A DNA stretch of 23,019 nucleotides from Clostridiaceae bacterium (GCA_012512865.1 JAAZDH010000071.1:1-23019); one strand, 5' to 3'; shown: positions 1-8,588, counted from the first letter of the stretch. Notes: a model not told the origin generated them from the letters alone. Numbers and translations: made by a program.

Positions 1-1
1 C

Positions 2-304
2 TCCATAAACGAGGGAGACAAGGTCAAGGATGCGACTAAAAACACCGTTTTCGGCGAAGTAGTGAAAAAAGAGGTTGACAAGTCTATCGTTTTTGCCTCC
101 AATGAAAAAGGGGAATTAGTGCAAACCACGAGGCCGGGTTACGTGTCAATGAAACTTTATGTACATGCCAAGGGAGTGCATACCGATACCGGGTATTATT
201 TTAACAACGTTGACTATTATGTTGGAAGATCTCTTGAATTAAGGGCCGGGACAGGAGTTGTATGGACCCGTATAATAGGTATTAGAAAAGTGGAGGAGGA
301 ATAA
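2..304 (+). CDS. DUF4330 family protein, C-terminal part (5' truncated by window edge)
   Basis: The reading frame is open from base 2 to a TAA at 302-304, so the start lies outside the window and about 100 C-terminal residues are visible. The visible part has the pattern I associate with DUF4330: a 'NEGDKVKD...NTVFGEVV' segment, a 'KxYVHAKGVHTDTGYYFNN' strand, and a final 'VGRSLELRAGTGVVWTRIIGI' segment. Family members usually have one N-terminal membrane anchor and an extracellular beta domain of unknown function; the anchor would be upstream of base 1. A GTG at 62 is not the true start, because the family-like sequence continues upstream of it. The stop is only 6 nt before the next gene, whose Shine-Dalgarno sequence (GGAGGAGG) lies inside this gene's end, so the two are probably co-transcribed. 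The neighbourhood suggests a role in surface polysaccharide assembly, but no biochemical function is known to me. Confidence 0.75.
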   Translation, partial: SINEGDKVKDATKNTVFGEVVKKEVDKSIVFASNEKGELVQTTRPGYVSMKLYVHAKGVHTDTGYYFNNVDYYVGRSLELRAGTGVVWTRIIGIRKVEEE

Positions 305-310
305 TCCGCC

Positions 311-1831
311 TTGGAAACTCAGAGTATAGTAATAAGCAAGCTCTATATTGTTGCAGAGTATTTTTTAACAGCTTTTAAGAACAGCGTGGTATACAGGATA
401 CTGGCAAGAATAGTCAAGTGGGCAAAGTGGATATTCGGTTCCTGTGTATTACTCAAAATTATAGTAAGGGAAGGCAGGCTGGAAGGATTTTGGAAGCAGA
501 GCAGATCATGCCGTTTTTTTGATTCTGTACTGCAGAATGCCATAGCCTTGATAAGAAGACTATATGACAAAAGAGAGAATGTTTTTGGGGGCAGCATCTT
601 ATACAAGCTCTTCATTTATTTTGCCGACAACCTGCATGTACTGTTATCCCTGGCATTCTTTATCATGCTTATAACCCCCCACAGCTTGTGGTATAACATT
701 TTTACATTAATGATTGCTTTCGGCTTGCTGGTTATAATTCTTCTAAAAACAGCAGCAGATAAAAACAAAATCCTGGATTTCAAATTTATTGGTTTTTACA
801 TAGCAATATATATAATATCAATTATTCTTGCCCAGGTTTTTTCAATGTTTCCTTTGCTCAGCCTCAGGTTCTTTATTTTCCACCTTAATTGCTTCATATT
901 GGTGCTGCTCCTGGTTGATTCACTTAACACCAAGGAAAAATATGCCACCGTCGTGGAAAGCCTGCTGGCAGGATTGGCAATCGTTGGCCTGTACGCTATA
1001 GTGCAGCGTATAAGAGGTGTTCCCGTAGACCCGTCGCAGACGGATTTAACCGTTAATGTGGGGATGCCGGGGAGGGTTTATTCAACCATGGAAAACCCGA
1101 ATAATTTGGGGCAGGTTTTGATAATGATATTGCCCTTTTATGTTGCAGTTGCCCTTGGTTCTTCATCATTTATAAAAAAGTTCATAATTACGGGCATGTT
1201 CCTTCCGCCATTGGCTGCGTTGGCCTTGACATATTCCCGGTCCTCATGGATTGGCTTTGCTGCGGCTGCTTTTGTATTCGTGCTTTTAATAAATTGGAGA
1301 TATGTTCCCCTGTTTGTTTTTGCGGGGTTTGCAATGGTGCCATTTCTGCCCACTACGGTGTACAACAGGATTCTTACAATATGGAATCCACAGGACAGTT
1401 CGGTAAACTACAGGTTCCTGATATACCGGACGATATGGCCTGTACTGGAGAAGTATTGGGTAACCGGGACAGGGTTGGGAAGCGATGTTTTTATGGATAT
1501 AGTACGAAATTATCCCCTTTATACCCGGGTGATACCACCTCACACCCATAACCTGTACATACAGGTTTGGATTGAAATGGGGCTTGTAGGCTTGCTGTCA
1601 TTTGCCGGTTTCATGGGTTACATAATAAAAAAGGGAGTAAACATGGCAAGAGCGCAGACTGATAAATACATGAAGTACGGCATTATTGCAGGGGTATCTT
1701 CCCTGGCAGGAATCCTTGTTGTGGGCATTGGAGAATATGTTTGGTATTATCCCAGGGTGATGGTTATTTTCTGGATTATCACGGGATTATTGCTTGCTTC
1801 TCTGAATTTGACGGAGGATGCTAAAGGCTAA
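311..1831 (+). CDS. O-antigen ligase/polymerase-like (Wzy_C) multi-pass membrane protein
   Basis: A 506-residue very hydrophobic protein starting with TTG at 311, preceded by GGAGGAGG at about 291-299. The first 100 residues are mixed and basic. From about residue 105 there is a series of roughly ten or more membrane segments. Family landmarks are 'MENPNNLG' near residue 260, 'TYSRSSW' near residue 306 and 'HTHNLYIQVWIEMGLVG' near residue 411, which form the large-loop signature of the O-antigen ligase/Wzy superfamily (PF04932). These proteins polymerise or transfer lipid-linked glycans at the outer membrane-facing side of the cytoplasmic membrane; in a Gram-positive the product would be an exopolysaccharide or wall-linked glycan. 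It follows the DUF4330 gene by 6 nt and converges on the minus-strand glycosyltransferase with only 8 nt between stop codons, leaving no room for a classical terminator. Substrate is unknown. Family call is confident; polymerase versus ligase cannot be separated from sequence. Confidence 0.85.
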   Translation: METQSIVISKLYIVAEYFLTAFKNSVVYRILARIVKWAKWIFGSCVLLKIIVREGRLEGFWKQSRSCRFFDSVLQNAIALIRRLYDKRENVFGGSILYKLFIYFADNLHVLLSLAFFIMLITPHSLWYNIFTLMIAFGLLVIILLKTAADKNKILDFKFIGFYIAIYIISIILAQVFSMFPLLSLRFFIFHLNCFILVLLLVDSLNTKEKYATVVESLLAGLAIVGLYAIVQRIRGVPVDPSQTDLTVNVGMPGRVYSTMENPNNLGQVLIMILPFYVAVALGSSSFIKKFIITGMFLPPLAALALTYSRSSWIGFAAAAFVFVLLINWRYVPLFVFAGFAMVPFLPTTVYNRILTIWNPQDSSVNYRFLIYRTIWPVLEKYWVTGTGLGSDVFMDIVRNYPLYTRVIPPHTHNLYIQVWIEMGLVGLLSFAGFMGYIIKKGVNMARAQTDKYMKYGIIAGVSSLAGILVVGIGEYVWYYPRVMVIFWIITGLLLASLNLTEDAKG

Positions 1832-1836
1832 ATAAT

Positions 1837-1862
1837 TAATTATATCGTGTAATTATATCGTG
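1837..1862. repeat. 13-bp perfect tandem duplication at 3' end of glycosyltransferase gene
   Basis: TAATTATATCGTG occurs twice head to tail (1837-1849 and 1850-1862). The repeat covers the last codons and the stop of the minus-strand gene ending at 1840. With only one copy the protein would end at ...SRYN; the duplication changes the tail to ...SRYNYTI. It is one of several 8-16 bp duplications in this window. Confidence 0.85.
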
Positions 1863-3183
1863 AAACTTTCTTTAACGCAATGTCGAATACCCTTGCCAAT
1901 TCAGCGGTAAGGGTGTTTCTTTCATATTTCTTTATTTCTTCCTTGTTCGGGTGGTATATATTTATGCCATCGAGCCAGGCTTTATATAACTTTTCAATAT
2001 TCCTTCCGGCGGATTCAGCATCCGGGCAGTCGGATACCAGGCCCGTGGAGGTTTCCCTTATGAGCCGGGCGGCTTCGCCCTTTTCCGGGATGATGGCAAG
2101 GATTGGCTTTCCTGCTATCATGTATTCAAATATTTTGCCCGTGTAAAAGACTTCGGCCCCGGGTCCGGCCCCTTCAATGAGAAGGAGGCAGTCGGAGCGC
2201 GCCATGGTTTTTATGCATTCATCGTGCTCCATGTAAGGGATAATATCCACTATATCTTCAAGATTGAAAATTTCCGCCAGCTGTTTTATTTGCTCCTGTT
2301 TAAAACTTCCTATTAATTTTACGTGGACTTTTTCCTTGTCAATCCTGTTTTCCGCAATGACCCGTGAAAGAGCCTCAAAAAATGTATCGGGTTTTCTTCT
2401 ACCGTAAAAGGAGCCTGTATAAGTAATCGTGAATTTTTTATTTTTAAAGCCCGGGTTTTCAATGATGTCTTTTGGTTCGCTATCCGGCTCAAAAGAAGAA
2501 TACCTAATATTTACATGTTTAAAATCATCCGGGTCGTATCCGTTTGGAATAACAAAGGATTTCTTCTCCAAATCTTTTATATCGGGATTATTGTTAATAA
2601 AGTTCTTAAGCATGGCCGGCGTGTTTATAACCAGGCAGTCTGCTGTTTTGAGAACCTCCTTTTCCATTCTTTGCTCAATTTTCATCCTGACAGGATTATA
2701 CGGATTATCAAGGATGTAGGGGTTGTTTGTCCACTCATCCCTGAAATCTGCCACCCAGGCAATCCACGGGTACCTTTTTTTTAGATGGATTCCCATAAGG
2801 TGGGAGCTATACGGCAGCGAAGTAGTGTAAATTAGTTGGATGTTCCTATTTTCAACGGCCTTTTCCGCAACACTCCTTGAAAATATTTCCCATAATCTTT
2901 CGCTATCAGGAATCAACAGTTTTCGAGCGACAAATTTACCCAACAGGCCGGTTATGCCTTCACTGCAAGTCAAATCCCATGCCTTTGTCCGTATGATACT
3001 TATGCCGTGGGGGATGTCTTTAACGAGGGATTCATCTTTAAGGGGAATATTCGCCGGGTCCCTGGTAAGTATTACAGGTTCCCAGTCGTAATTCCCAAGA
3101 TACTTGACAAATTTCGCAGTTCTCTGAACACCCGGACCCCCGGCAGGAGGGAATGAATATGCAATCATGAGCACCTTTTTCAT
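1840..3183 (-). CDS. GT4-type (group 1) glycosyltransferase
   Basis: A 447-residue protein, ATG start on the minus strand at 3183 with GGAGGT about 11 nt upstream. The N-terminal Rossmann half opens with 'KKVLMIAYSFPPAGGPGVQRTAKFVKYL', typical of GT4 enzymes where a Gly-rich loop contacts the nucleotide-sugar phosphates. The C-terminal half contains 'FTITYTGSFYGRRKP' near residue 253 and the donor-site region 'AGPGAEVFYTGKIFEYMIAGKPILAI', whose Glu and Lys positions match the ExxxxxxxE-type loop of retaining GT-B enzymes. It should act in the cytoplasm, adding a sugar from a nucleotide donor to a lipid-linked or protein acceptor. It lies 3 nt downstream of the UDP-sugar dehydrogenase gene, so the two form an operon, and an N-acetylmannosaminuronate-type donor is a reasonable guess. 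The C-terminal tail was altered by a 13-bp duplication. Donor and acceptor are not predictable. Confidence 0.88.
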   Translation of the reverse strand: MKKVLMIAYSFPPAGGPGVQRTAKFVKYLGNYDWEPVILTRDPANIPLKDESLVKDIPHGISIIRTKAWDLTCSEGITGLLGKFVARKLLIPDSERLWEIFSRSVAEKAVENRNIQLIYTTSLPYSSHLMGIHLKKRYPWIAWVADFRDEWTNNPYILDNPYNPVRMKIEQRMEKEVLKTADCLVINTPAMLKNFINNNPDIKDLEKKSFVIPNGYDPDDFKHVNIRYSSFEPDSEPKDIIENPGFKNKKFTITYTGSFYGRRKPDTFFEALSRVIAENRIDKEKVHVKLIGSFKQEQIKQLAEIFNLEDIVDIIPYMEHDECIKTMARSDCLLLIEGAGPGAEVFYTGKIFEYMIAGKPILAIIPEKGEAARLIRETSTGLVSDCPDAESAGRNIEKLYKAWLDGINIYHPNKEEIKKYERNTLTAELARVFDIALKKVSRYNYTI

Positions 3184-3186
3184 CAG

Positions 3187-4530
3187 TTATGAAGACCTCC
3201 CGTCACCCAACAGGTAATAGTTAAACCCTATCCGGCTTAGAGTTTTCCCATCCCAGGAGTTCCTCGTATCCAGGATATTCGGAGATGCCATGACCTTGTA
3301 AAGGGACTCAAAATCGACTTTCCCGAAAACATCATGGTTAACTCCTAATATAAGCAAGTGGCTGCCATCTGCGGCGGAAAAAATATCTTCGTGCATATAT
3401 TTCTTGCAATTATGGCCTTCTTGGTTTAAACTTTTCACGAGGGGGTCATATATGGCCGGTTCAAAGCAGCCTTCTTCTTCAAACAGGTTAACGAGCTTGA
3501 TTATAGGGCTTTCCCTGGTATCGTCCACGTTTGGTTTATATGAAATACCCAGTATGGTTACTTTTTTCTTGCCGCAAGGTTCCTGGATTCTTTCCAGGAT
3601 GCTTTTTGCCCTCCTGAAAACATGCATGGGCATGCTGTCGTTAATAAGCCTTCCCTGCTTTATCAGCAAGGCCCTGTCTGGTGCCTTTTCAACTATGAAC
3701 CACGGGTCTACGGCTATGCAATGCCCTCCAACGCCGGGCCCGGGTTGATGGATGTTTACCCTGGGATGCTTGTTTGAAAGCCTGATTACTTCCCATGCAT
3801 TTATGCCAAAGGTTTCGCAGAGAATGGCAAGTTCATTTGCCAGGGCTATGTTGACATCCCGGTAAATATTTTCCATGAGCTTGCACATTTCGGCACTAGT
3901 GGCATCAGTCAAGTATATATCCCCTTTTACAAATGTGCGGTACAAATTTTTAACCGCTTCTGATGATTCCTGGTTTATGCCTCCAATTATTCTTGGGTTT
4001 TCAACGAGCTCAATTAGTATTCTTCCGGGCAGGACCCTTTCCGGTGAATGGGCTACCAGGAGCTCCTCCCCGATTTTCAAGCCTGACTTTTCGAGTATCG
4101 GCACAAGCAGGTTGCTTACGGTCCCGGGGGGTGACGTGGATTCAAGGATAACCATGTTGCCCTTTCTTAAACATGGCACAATGGACTCTGCCGCATTTTT
4201 TACATGTGACATGTCTGCTTTTTTTTCACCGGTTATGGGGGTGGGTACGGCAATAATAAATGCATCCGCCTCTTCGGGATGACTGCTGCCTCTCAAATTC
4301 CCTGAAGTTACTGCCGCCTGGACCAATATGTCTAGGTACGGTTCATAAATCGTTATTTTTCCCCGGTTAAGGGAGTCTATCACGTTCTCGTTTATATCAA
4401 CGCCTACGATTTCATGGCCGTGTGTAGCAAACATGGCTGCTGTAGGCAAACCTGTGTATCCTAGGCCTATAATGCAAATCTTCTTTTTTATAAAAACCAC
4501 GTCCTTTTTAAACAAATGTAGCACTTCCAT
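3187..4530 (-). CDS. UDP-N-acetyl-D-mannosaminuronate dehydrogenase-type nucleotide-sugar dehydrogenase (WecC/UDP-GlcDH family)
   Basis: A 447-residue member of the UDP-glucose/GDP-mannose dehydrogenase superfamily, which oxidises a UDP-hexose C6 alcohol to the acid with two NAD+. Visible features: NAD-binding 'GLGYTGLPTAAMFATHGHEIVGVD' (residues 22-45), 'PTPIT' near 97, 'ESTSPPGTV' near 130-138, catalytic Lys217 in 'SAEMCKLMEN', and catalytic Cys271 in 'GPGVGGHCIAVDPWF'. The VGGHCIAVDP form with an early Pro is usual for WecC-like UDP-ManNAc dehydrogenases rather than UDP-glucose dehydrogenase. The start is uncertain. The ATG at 4530 has no good ribosome site, and the family normally begins right at 'KKKICIIGLG', so the first 10-14 residues may be untranslated; GTG at 4500 is an alternative. 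Three AAGTGCTA copies sit across this start region. The glycosyltransferase follows 3 nt downstream. The product would be a uronic-acid building block for a surface polymer. Confidence 0.87.
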   Translation of the reverse strand: MEVLHLFKKDVVFIKKKICIIGLGYTGLPTAAMFATHGHEIVGVDINENVIDSLNRGKITIYEPYLDILVQAAVTSGNLRGSSHPEEADAFIIAVPTPITGEKKADMSHVKNAAESIVPCLRKGNMVILESTSPPGTVSNLLVPILEKSGLKIGEELLVAHSPERVLPGRILIELVENPRIIGGINQESSEAVKNLYRTFVKGDIYLTDATSAEMCKLMENIYRDVNIALANELAILCETFGINAWEVIRLSNKHPRVNIHQPGPGVGGHCIAVDPWFIVEKAPDRALLIKQGRLINDSMPMHVFRRAKSILERIQEPCGKKKVTILGISYKPNVDDTRESPIIKLVNLFEEEGCFEPAIYDPLVKSLNQEGHNCKKYMHEDIFSAADGSHLLILGVNHDVFGKVDFESLYKVMASPNILDTRNSWDGKTLSRIGFNYYLLGDGRSS

Positions 4531-4557
4531 TTATAGCACTTATCAAGTTTAGCACTT
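4520..4557 (-). repeat. Three spaced copies of AAGTGCTA upstream of and across the dehydrogenase start
   Basis: On the minus strand the octamer AAGTGCTA appears three times with 15- and 16-nt periodicity (plus-strand TAGCACTT cores near 4520, 4535 and 4551). The last copy overlaps the first codons of the annotated dehydrogenase. It could be a regulatory direct repeat or slippage debris; I cannot tell which. Confidence 0.5.
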
Positions 4558-4804
4558 TGTTGCCCCAGTGTCAATTATACCAACCGGATGGGAAATAAGA
4601 AAGGTCATCATACTTGGTAAACATAGCGTAAATTTTTGTAGGATAAAAAAGGCGAGAGACCATCCTTTTTGGTAAAACAAAAGTTAATGTTGAAATTTTT
4701 GTTAATATAATTTAGAATCAATTTATGAAATTTTTATAAAGATTGTATAAAACTCTTAATGTATTCTTATTTTAAAGAGGTTAGGAGATTAGGAGGACGT
4801 GGAG

Positions 4805-5953
4805 ATGGGCAGGATTGAGAAAATAAAGGATTTTGTTATCTTTAAGGATGATAACTACAATACTTTCCCAAATGCCATAAAAAGAAAAGATGGGACTATC
4901 ATGGTAGGTTTTAGACAGGCTCCTGACTGGCAAAAAAAGAATACCGGCATTTCAGGCAGGAATTTCAAGGGAGTTACACATATTGACGCAGCTTCAAGGG
5001 CGGTTTTCGTAACGTCAAGGGATGAAGGGGCGACTTGGGATACTGAAGTCAAACTAATATATGATGATTTTTTATACGGGGTGCAGGACCCATGCCTCAA
5101 TATGCTGGATGATGGGACAATATTCTGTACATTTTTTATGTGGAAAGCATTCAGCAAGGATGACATTGGAGAAATTCTTCCGGGAGATATAATTTTCGGC
5201 GAAAGATGGGTAGGGAGGCGCGACAAAGCATATTCAATCCGCTCCTTTGACGGAGGCAAAACATGGGATGAACCAGTTGCTATTGAATACCCAGGATGCT
5301 TACCCTTGGCAATACGTGGTAATATTGCCATACCAGGAGATAATTCGATTTTACTGGCAGCATATGAAACCAATAATGCCAATAAAACGAGCAAGGTAGT
5401 AGTTTTGCAGACCTTTGACCTTGGCAGGACATGGACTAAAATTTCCGTTGTACCAAGCGTACCAGGTTATGGTTTTTATGAACCGAATCTTTACAGGACT
5501 GGATCCGGAAAACTTGTAATGTTTATCAGGTCACATTTAATAGAAGAAAGAAGCGTTTATGACCCTGGTAACATAAAAGCATCTCCCCTTTTTACGAGTG
5601 AATCCCTGGACGATGGAAAAACGTGGAGCACGCCTGCTGCAAGGAACTTTTATTCTCCCAGCCCGTTCCACCCGTTAAGACTTAAAAGCGGCAATGTCCT
5701 CGTTACATACGGATACAGGTACAGGCCTTTCGGATTAAGGGCATTTTTATTGGATGGGGAATGCTCCAACTTTGAACAGGCGGAAGATATCGTTTTAAGA
5801 GATGACGGGCTTGGCACGGATATAGGTTATACAAGTTCGGTATTGCTTGATAACGGGGATGTGCTAATAACGTATTATTATTACGATGAAGAGGGAGGAA
5901 CCAGGTATATTGCCGGTACTACATGCAGGGAAACTGTAGGAGAGAAATTATAA
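4805..5953 (+). CDS. Sialidase-like (BNR/Asp-box) six-bladed beta-propeller protein
   Basis: An open 382-residue protein. The ATG at 4805 is chosen because AGGAGG (4791-4796) lies 8 nt before it; the in-frame GTG at 4799 is too close to that site. Four Asp-box motifs (S/T-x-D-x-G-x-T-W) are visible: SRDEGATW (residue 71), SFDGGKTW (147), TFDLGRTW (203) and SLDDGKTW (267). Their spacing of about 60-75 residues is that of a BNR_2/GH33-like propeller. No signal peptide or membrane segment is present, so the protein is probably cytoplasmic. Related Clostridia proteins are often annotated as exo-alpha-sialidases, but I do not see the classical FRIP arginine motif near the N terminus, so true sialidase activity is doubtful; other glycosidase or lyase roles are possible. 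The 270-nt upstream region contains a TATAAT at 4706-4711 without a convincing -35 box. An AraC remnant follows downstream. Confidence 0.8.
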   Translation: MGRIEKIKDFVIFKDDNYNTFPNAIKRKDGTIMVGFRQAPDWQKKNTGISGRNFKGVTHIDAASRAVFVTSRDEGATWDTEVKLIYDDFLYGVQDPCLNMLDDGTIFCTFFMWKAFSKDDIGEILPGDIIFGERWVGRRDKAYSIRSFDGGKTWDEPVAIEYPGCLPLAIRGNIAIPGDNSILLAAYETNNANKTSKVVVLQTFDLGRTWTKISVVPSVPGYGFYEPNLYRTGSGKLVMFIRSHLIEERSVYDPGNIKASPLFTSESLDDGKTWSTPAARNFYSPSPFHPLRLKSGNVLVTYGYRYRPFGLRAFLLDGECSNFEQAEDIVLRDDGLGTDIGYTSSVLLDNGDVLITYYYYDEEGGTRYIAGTTCRETVGEKL

Positions 5954-6020
5954 AGAGAATCTATAAGTTATTATACCAATAAGTTCCGCCCCGGGTGGGT
6001 GTAATGCAAATACTATGGCA

Positions 6021-6250
6021 AGTGCATCATCAATGTCATCACCTGTATTAGACAAAGATCTGCCACTGGAGCATTTAGCAAATACGGTATAACTAAGTCC
6101 AAAGTATTTAAGCCGCCTTTTTAAGGAGATTACGCAAGAAAGTCTTACTAGTTTTATTAACTGTAAAAGAATGGAGAAAACACGCGAGTTGTTGGTTCAA
6201 CTGGTATGCTGGTTGAAGGTATTGGTAAGGCTGTTGGTTACAATAATATC
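6021..6250 (+). pseudogene. AraC-family regulator C-terminal remnant (nonsense codon and frameshift)
   Basis: Reading the plus strand from 6051 gives 'DKDLPLEHLANTV*LSPKYLSRLFKEIT' followed by 'ESLTSFINCKRMEKTRELL', an obvious AraC/XylS DNA-binding domain. The internal TAA at 6090-6092 sits where family members have a residue such as Tyr in V-Y-LSP-x-YLSRLF, so a TAT/TAC to TAA change is likely. The second helix-turn-helix continues only after a frame change near 6205-6220, as 'GIGKAVGYNNI', and then runs out at the 3' end of the convergent flippase gene. No N-terminal sensor domain is recognisable upstream (5954-6050). It has no ribosome site or intact start. This is a dead fragment of a regulator, probably of the adjacent sialidase-like gene or a lost neighbour. 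Confidence 0.82.
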
Positions 6251-8412
6251 CTGCGTATCTTAGCTGCCGCCTGTTTTACTTCGTGTTTGATTTCGCCTGA
6301 AATGTAAAGGCTTACCCCGTAAATTATCACGCCTGCGGGAACAAGGATTAAAAGCATGTAAATTCTTGTTATGGATATAAGCTGAATTGCTAAATAAAGT
6401 ATAACACCCATTAGCATTGCAGAACCAATTATCCTGGTAAGGCTGATAAAGGGCAGGTGCCACTTAAGGAGTTTTCTGCCCCCGGCATACGTGAGCAGGA
6501 AATACAGGAAATAAGCCAGTGTAGTGTTGACTGCAGCGGCTATGTAGCCCAGCTGGTGCACTGTCAGTATATTCAGTATAATATTAAAAATGCAGCATAA
6601 TGAGCTGTTCCTGAATATCGTTCCCGTGGAGGATGCGAGCTCCCATGCCTTATTATTATATTCTGACAAGCCCATGAAAAACATTCCCATGGATACCCAG
6701 ATCATAACGCTGCTGCCCTCTGCATACTGGGGTTCAAGTATTCTCGAAATCGGTGATGACAATACACTGATGCCTACAACTGCCGGAATGCTGATTAACA
6801 GGAAAAAGCGTACTCCATGGGACAAGAGTTCCTCTGTTTTTTCCTTTTCATCCTGTTTCCATGCCTTCAGTATATTTGGATATATTCCTTTCATTATGGC
6901 AAGCATTAGCATGGTGAAAACGGATGAAGCTATTGAGTAATTGGCTACGTATATTCCCACCTCCGAGGAGCCCTGAAGAAATTTTATTATATACCTGTCG
7001 ATGTTGTTTAGAAGGCTTAAGGAAAGGCTTACACCAACAAGGGGCATGCCGAATTTTACAAGCATCTTCATTACACTTTCTGAAAACAGGGAAAACTTAA
7101 CGTACTTGTATATTTTAAGGCGGATAATAATTACTACCGCTGTAAAGATATCAACAAGGAGGGCGCTGGCAATGGCACTGTGAATCCCCTGGTAAAGAAA
7201 TTTGACGAGGATGAGGGTAACAAGTAGCTTTAAAACCGCGGACAAGATTGACAGCAGCAGGTTCAGCCTTATTACCCTTACCGCGCTCAGTAAAGAAAAG
7301 AGAATCTGGTTGATGCTGTATGGAATAAACATGAGTATGCTTAACAGTATTAAATATACGGTGCTGCTATCAAAGAATTGTTTTATAAAAAGTAGGACAA
7401 TAAATGATACGGAAACAGTAATGACAGAAATCATGAGCCAGCCTGTAAATACGGTTGAATAAAATATCCTGATGTTTTTTTCCCCGGTAAAACTGTTTAT
7501 GTACCTGTATGCAGACTGGAAAATCCAGCCCAGGATAACCAGGGCGGATATGCTTACGGTTACAATTGCAATATTGTAATTGCCGTATTGTTCAGGTATA
7601 AAAAAACGTGTATAAAGCGAAAGCGCTATAATCCTCACTATACCTTCTATTGCCTTGGCAGCAAGATATAAGAAGGTGTCCTTTGCCATGTTTGATTTTG
7701 CTTCTTCGGAAGTAACGGGGGAATTTGCGGTACCTGCAGTACTTGCAGCATTGTAACCATTAAAACCGCTTTTTATGCTTGTAACTCCGCTTATGATTTT
7801 CACAAGCTCCAGGGGAGTATTGGCAATGAAGTCAGGTTCTCCCCTTATCAAGAGGGTTTCGGAGTCAAAGCCCCAGGTTACCGAAATTATTTTTACCCCT
7901 GATTTTTTGCATGCCTTGATGTCTCGGTATTCATCCCCTATATACACCGTTTCATGTTTCTTGACACCCAGCTTTTTGATTAGCTTGTTAATTGCCCTGT
8001 GCTTGTCAAAAAGGCCTTTCGTGGAGAAAATTTCATCAAAGACATCAAGACACCCCTTGTTTTTTAGGAAACGTTTGATATTAGCAGTTGAATTGGAGGA
8101 TATGATAGCAAGCTTGATGCCCGCATCTTTAAGCGCCCTTATACTTCTTTCCATGCCCTCTATCCAGTCAAGTTCATGTATGTGCTTTTTTACTTCCTCC
8201 TGCATCCTTATGTTCATTGCAGGAATGCGGTAAAGTGGTACTCCAAGTCTTTTGCATCTTTCTTTTATGGGCATGGTCGAGAGTAGCCTGAGTTCGTCTA
8301 TGTCCAGTTTTTCAAGGCCAAATTCACCTGCCAGATTATTTGCAAGCCTGATATAAAGTGCTGCCGAGTCCGCAATAGTACCGTCAAAATCTAATATCAC
8401 GTATTTTATCAA
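6238..8412 (-). CDS. Fusion of HAD-superfamily phosphatase (N-terminal) and Wzx-like polysaccharide flippase (C-terminal)
   Basis: A 724-residue protein. The TTG start at 8412 is supported by GAGGGAGA ending 6 nt upstream. Residues 1-210 are a complete HAD hydrolase: motif I 'DFDGT' (8-12), motif II 'IISSNS' (103-108), a Lys for motif III near 138-151 and motif IV 'IGDEYRD' (158-164), resembling phosphoglycolate phosphatase-like enzymes. Residues 216-241 form an Ala/Ser/Thr-rich linker. From 'MAKDTFLYLAAKAI' (242) there are about 12-14 hydrophobic segments with 'LYTRFFIPEQYGNYNIA' near 272, the hallmark of Wzx/MOP-family flippases that move lipid-linked oligosaccharides across the membrane. 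Met242 has no clear Shine-Dalgarno sequence, so the two parts are probably made as one chain. A cytoplasmic phosphatase tethered to a flippase could act on a sugar- or lipid-phosphate intermediate, but that is inference. The fusion is unusual to my knowledge. The 3' end overlaps the AraC remnant. Confidence 0.85.
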   Translation of the reverse strand: MIKYVILDFDGTIADSAALYIRLANNLAGEFGLEKLDIDELRLLSTMPIKERCKRLGVPLYRIPAMNIRMQEEVKKHIHELDWIEGMERSIRALKDAGIKLAIISSNSTANIKRFLKNKGCLDVFDEIFSTKGLFDKHRAINKLIKKLGVKKHETVYIGDEYRDIKACKKSGVKIISVTWGFDSETLLIRGEPDFIANTPLELVKIISGVTSIKSGFNGYNAASTAGTANSPVTSEEAKSNMAKDTFLYLAAKAIEGIVRIIALSLYTRFFIPEQYGNYNIAIVTVSISALVILGWIFQSAYRYINSFTGEKNIRIFYSTVFTGWLMISVITVSVSFIVLLFIKQFFDSSTVYLILLSILMFIPYSINQILFSLLSAVRVIRLNLLLSILSAVLKLLVTLILVKFLYQGIHSAIASALLVDIFTAVVIIIRLKIYKYVKFSLFSESVMKMLVKFGMPLVGVSLSLSLLNNIDRYIIKFLQGSSEVGIYVANYSIASSVFTMLMLAIMKGIYPNILKAWKQDEKEKTEELLSHGVRFFLLISIPAVVGISVLSSPISRILEPQYAEGSSVMIWVSMGMFFMGLSEYNNKAWELASSTGTIFRNSSLCCIFNIILNILTVHQLGYIAAAVNTTLAYFLYFLLTYAGGRKLLKWHLPFISLTRIIGSAMLMGVILYLAIQLISITRIYMLLILVPAGVIIYGVSLYISGEIKHEVKQAAAKIRRILL

Positions 8413-8574
8413 TATGATTCTCCCTCGCTAATCCGGCACAATCGGTACTTCCATAAGACTCTTCCCCTATGCCGGGAAATGTGTGACATAATCGTGTTGA
8501 AAAAATTATAGCACATTTTTAGCGTGATTTACAAGGAAGTTGCCTCAAATGAGCATATTTTTATATTCCCAGGG

Positions 8575-8588
8575 AGAAAGCGCTTGAT
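8575..8588. promoter_or_regulatory. Candidate LacI/CcpA-type (cre-like) operator
   Basis: AGAAAGCGCTTGAT contains the perfect palindrome AAGCGCTT, the core of CcpA cre sites and other LacI-family operators, but outer positions fit the strict cre consensus only partly. It lies about 450 nt upstream of the GH4 pseudogene and about 165 nt upstream of the flippase start, so either could be the target. A related AAAGCGCTTT occurs at 16521. Confidence 0.35.

Noticed and set aside
4690..4711. TTGAAA...TATAAT promoter before the sialidase-like gene
   Set aside because: The spacer is 10 nt; only the TATAAT is plausible alone.
4855..5394. Minus-strand open frame of 179 residues
   Set aside because: Antisense to the Asp-box propeller gene, whose motifs are clear.
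7687..7689. Separate flippase gene starting at Met242 of the fusion
   Set aside because: No Shine-Dalgarno sequence precedes this ATG on the minus strand and the frame is continuous with the HAD domain.
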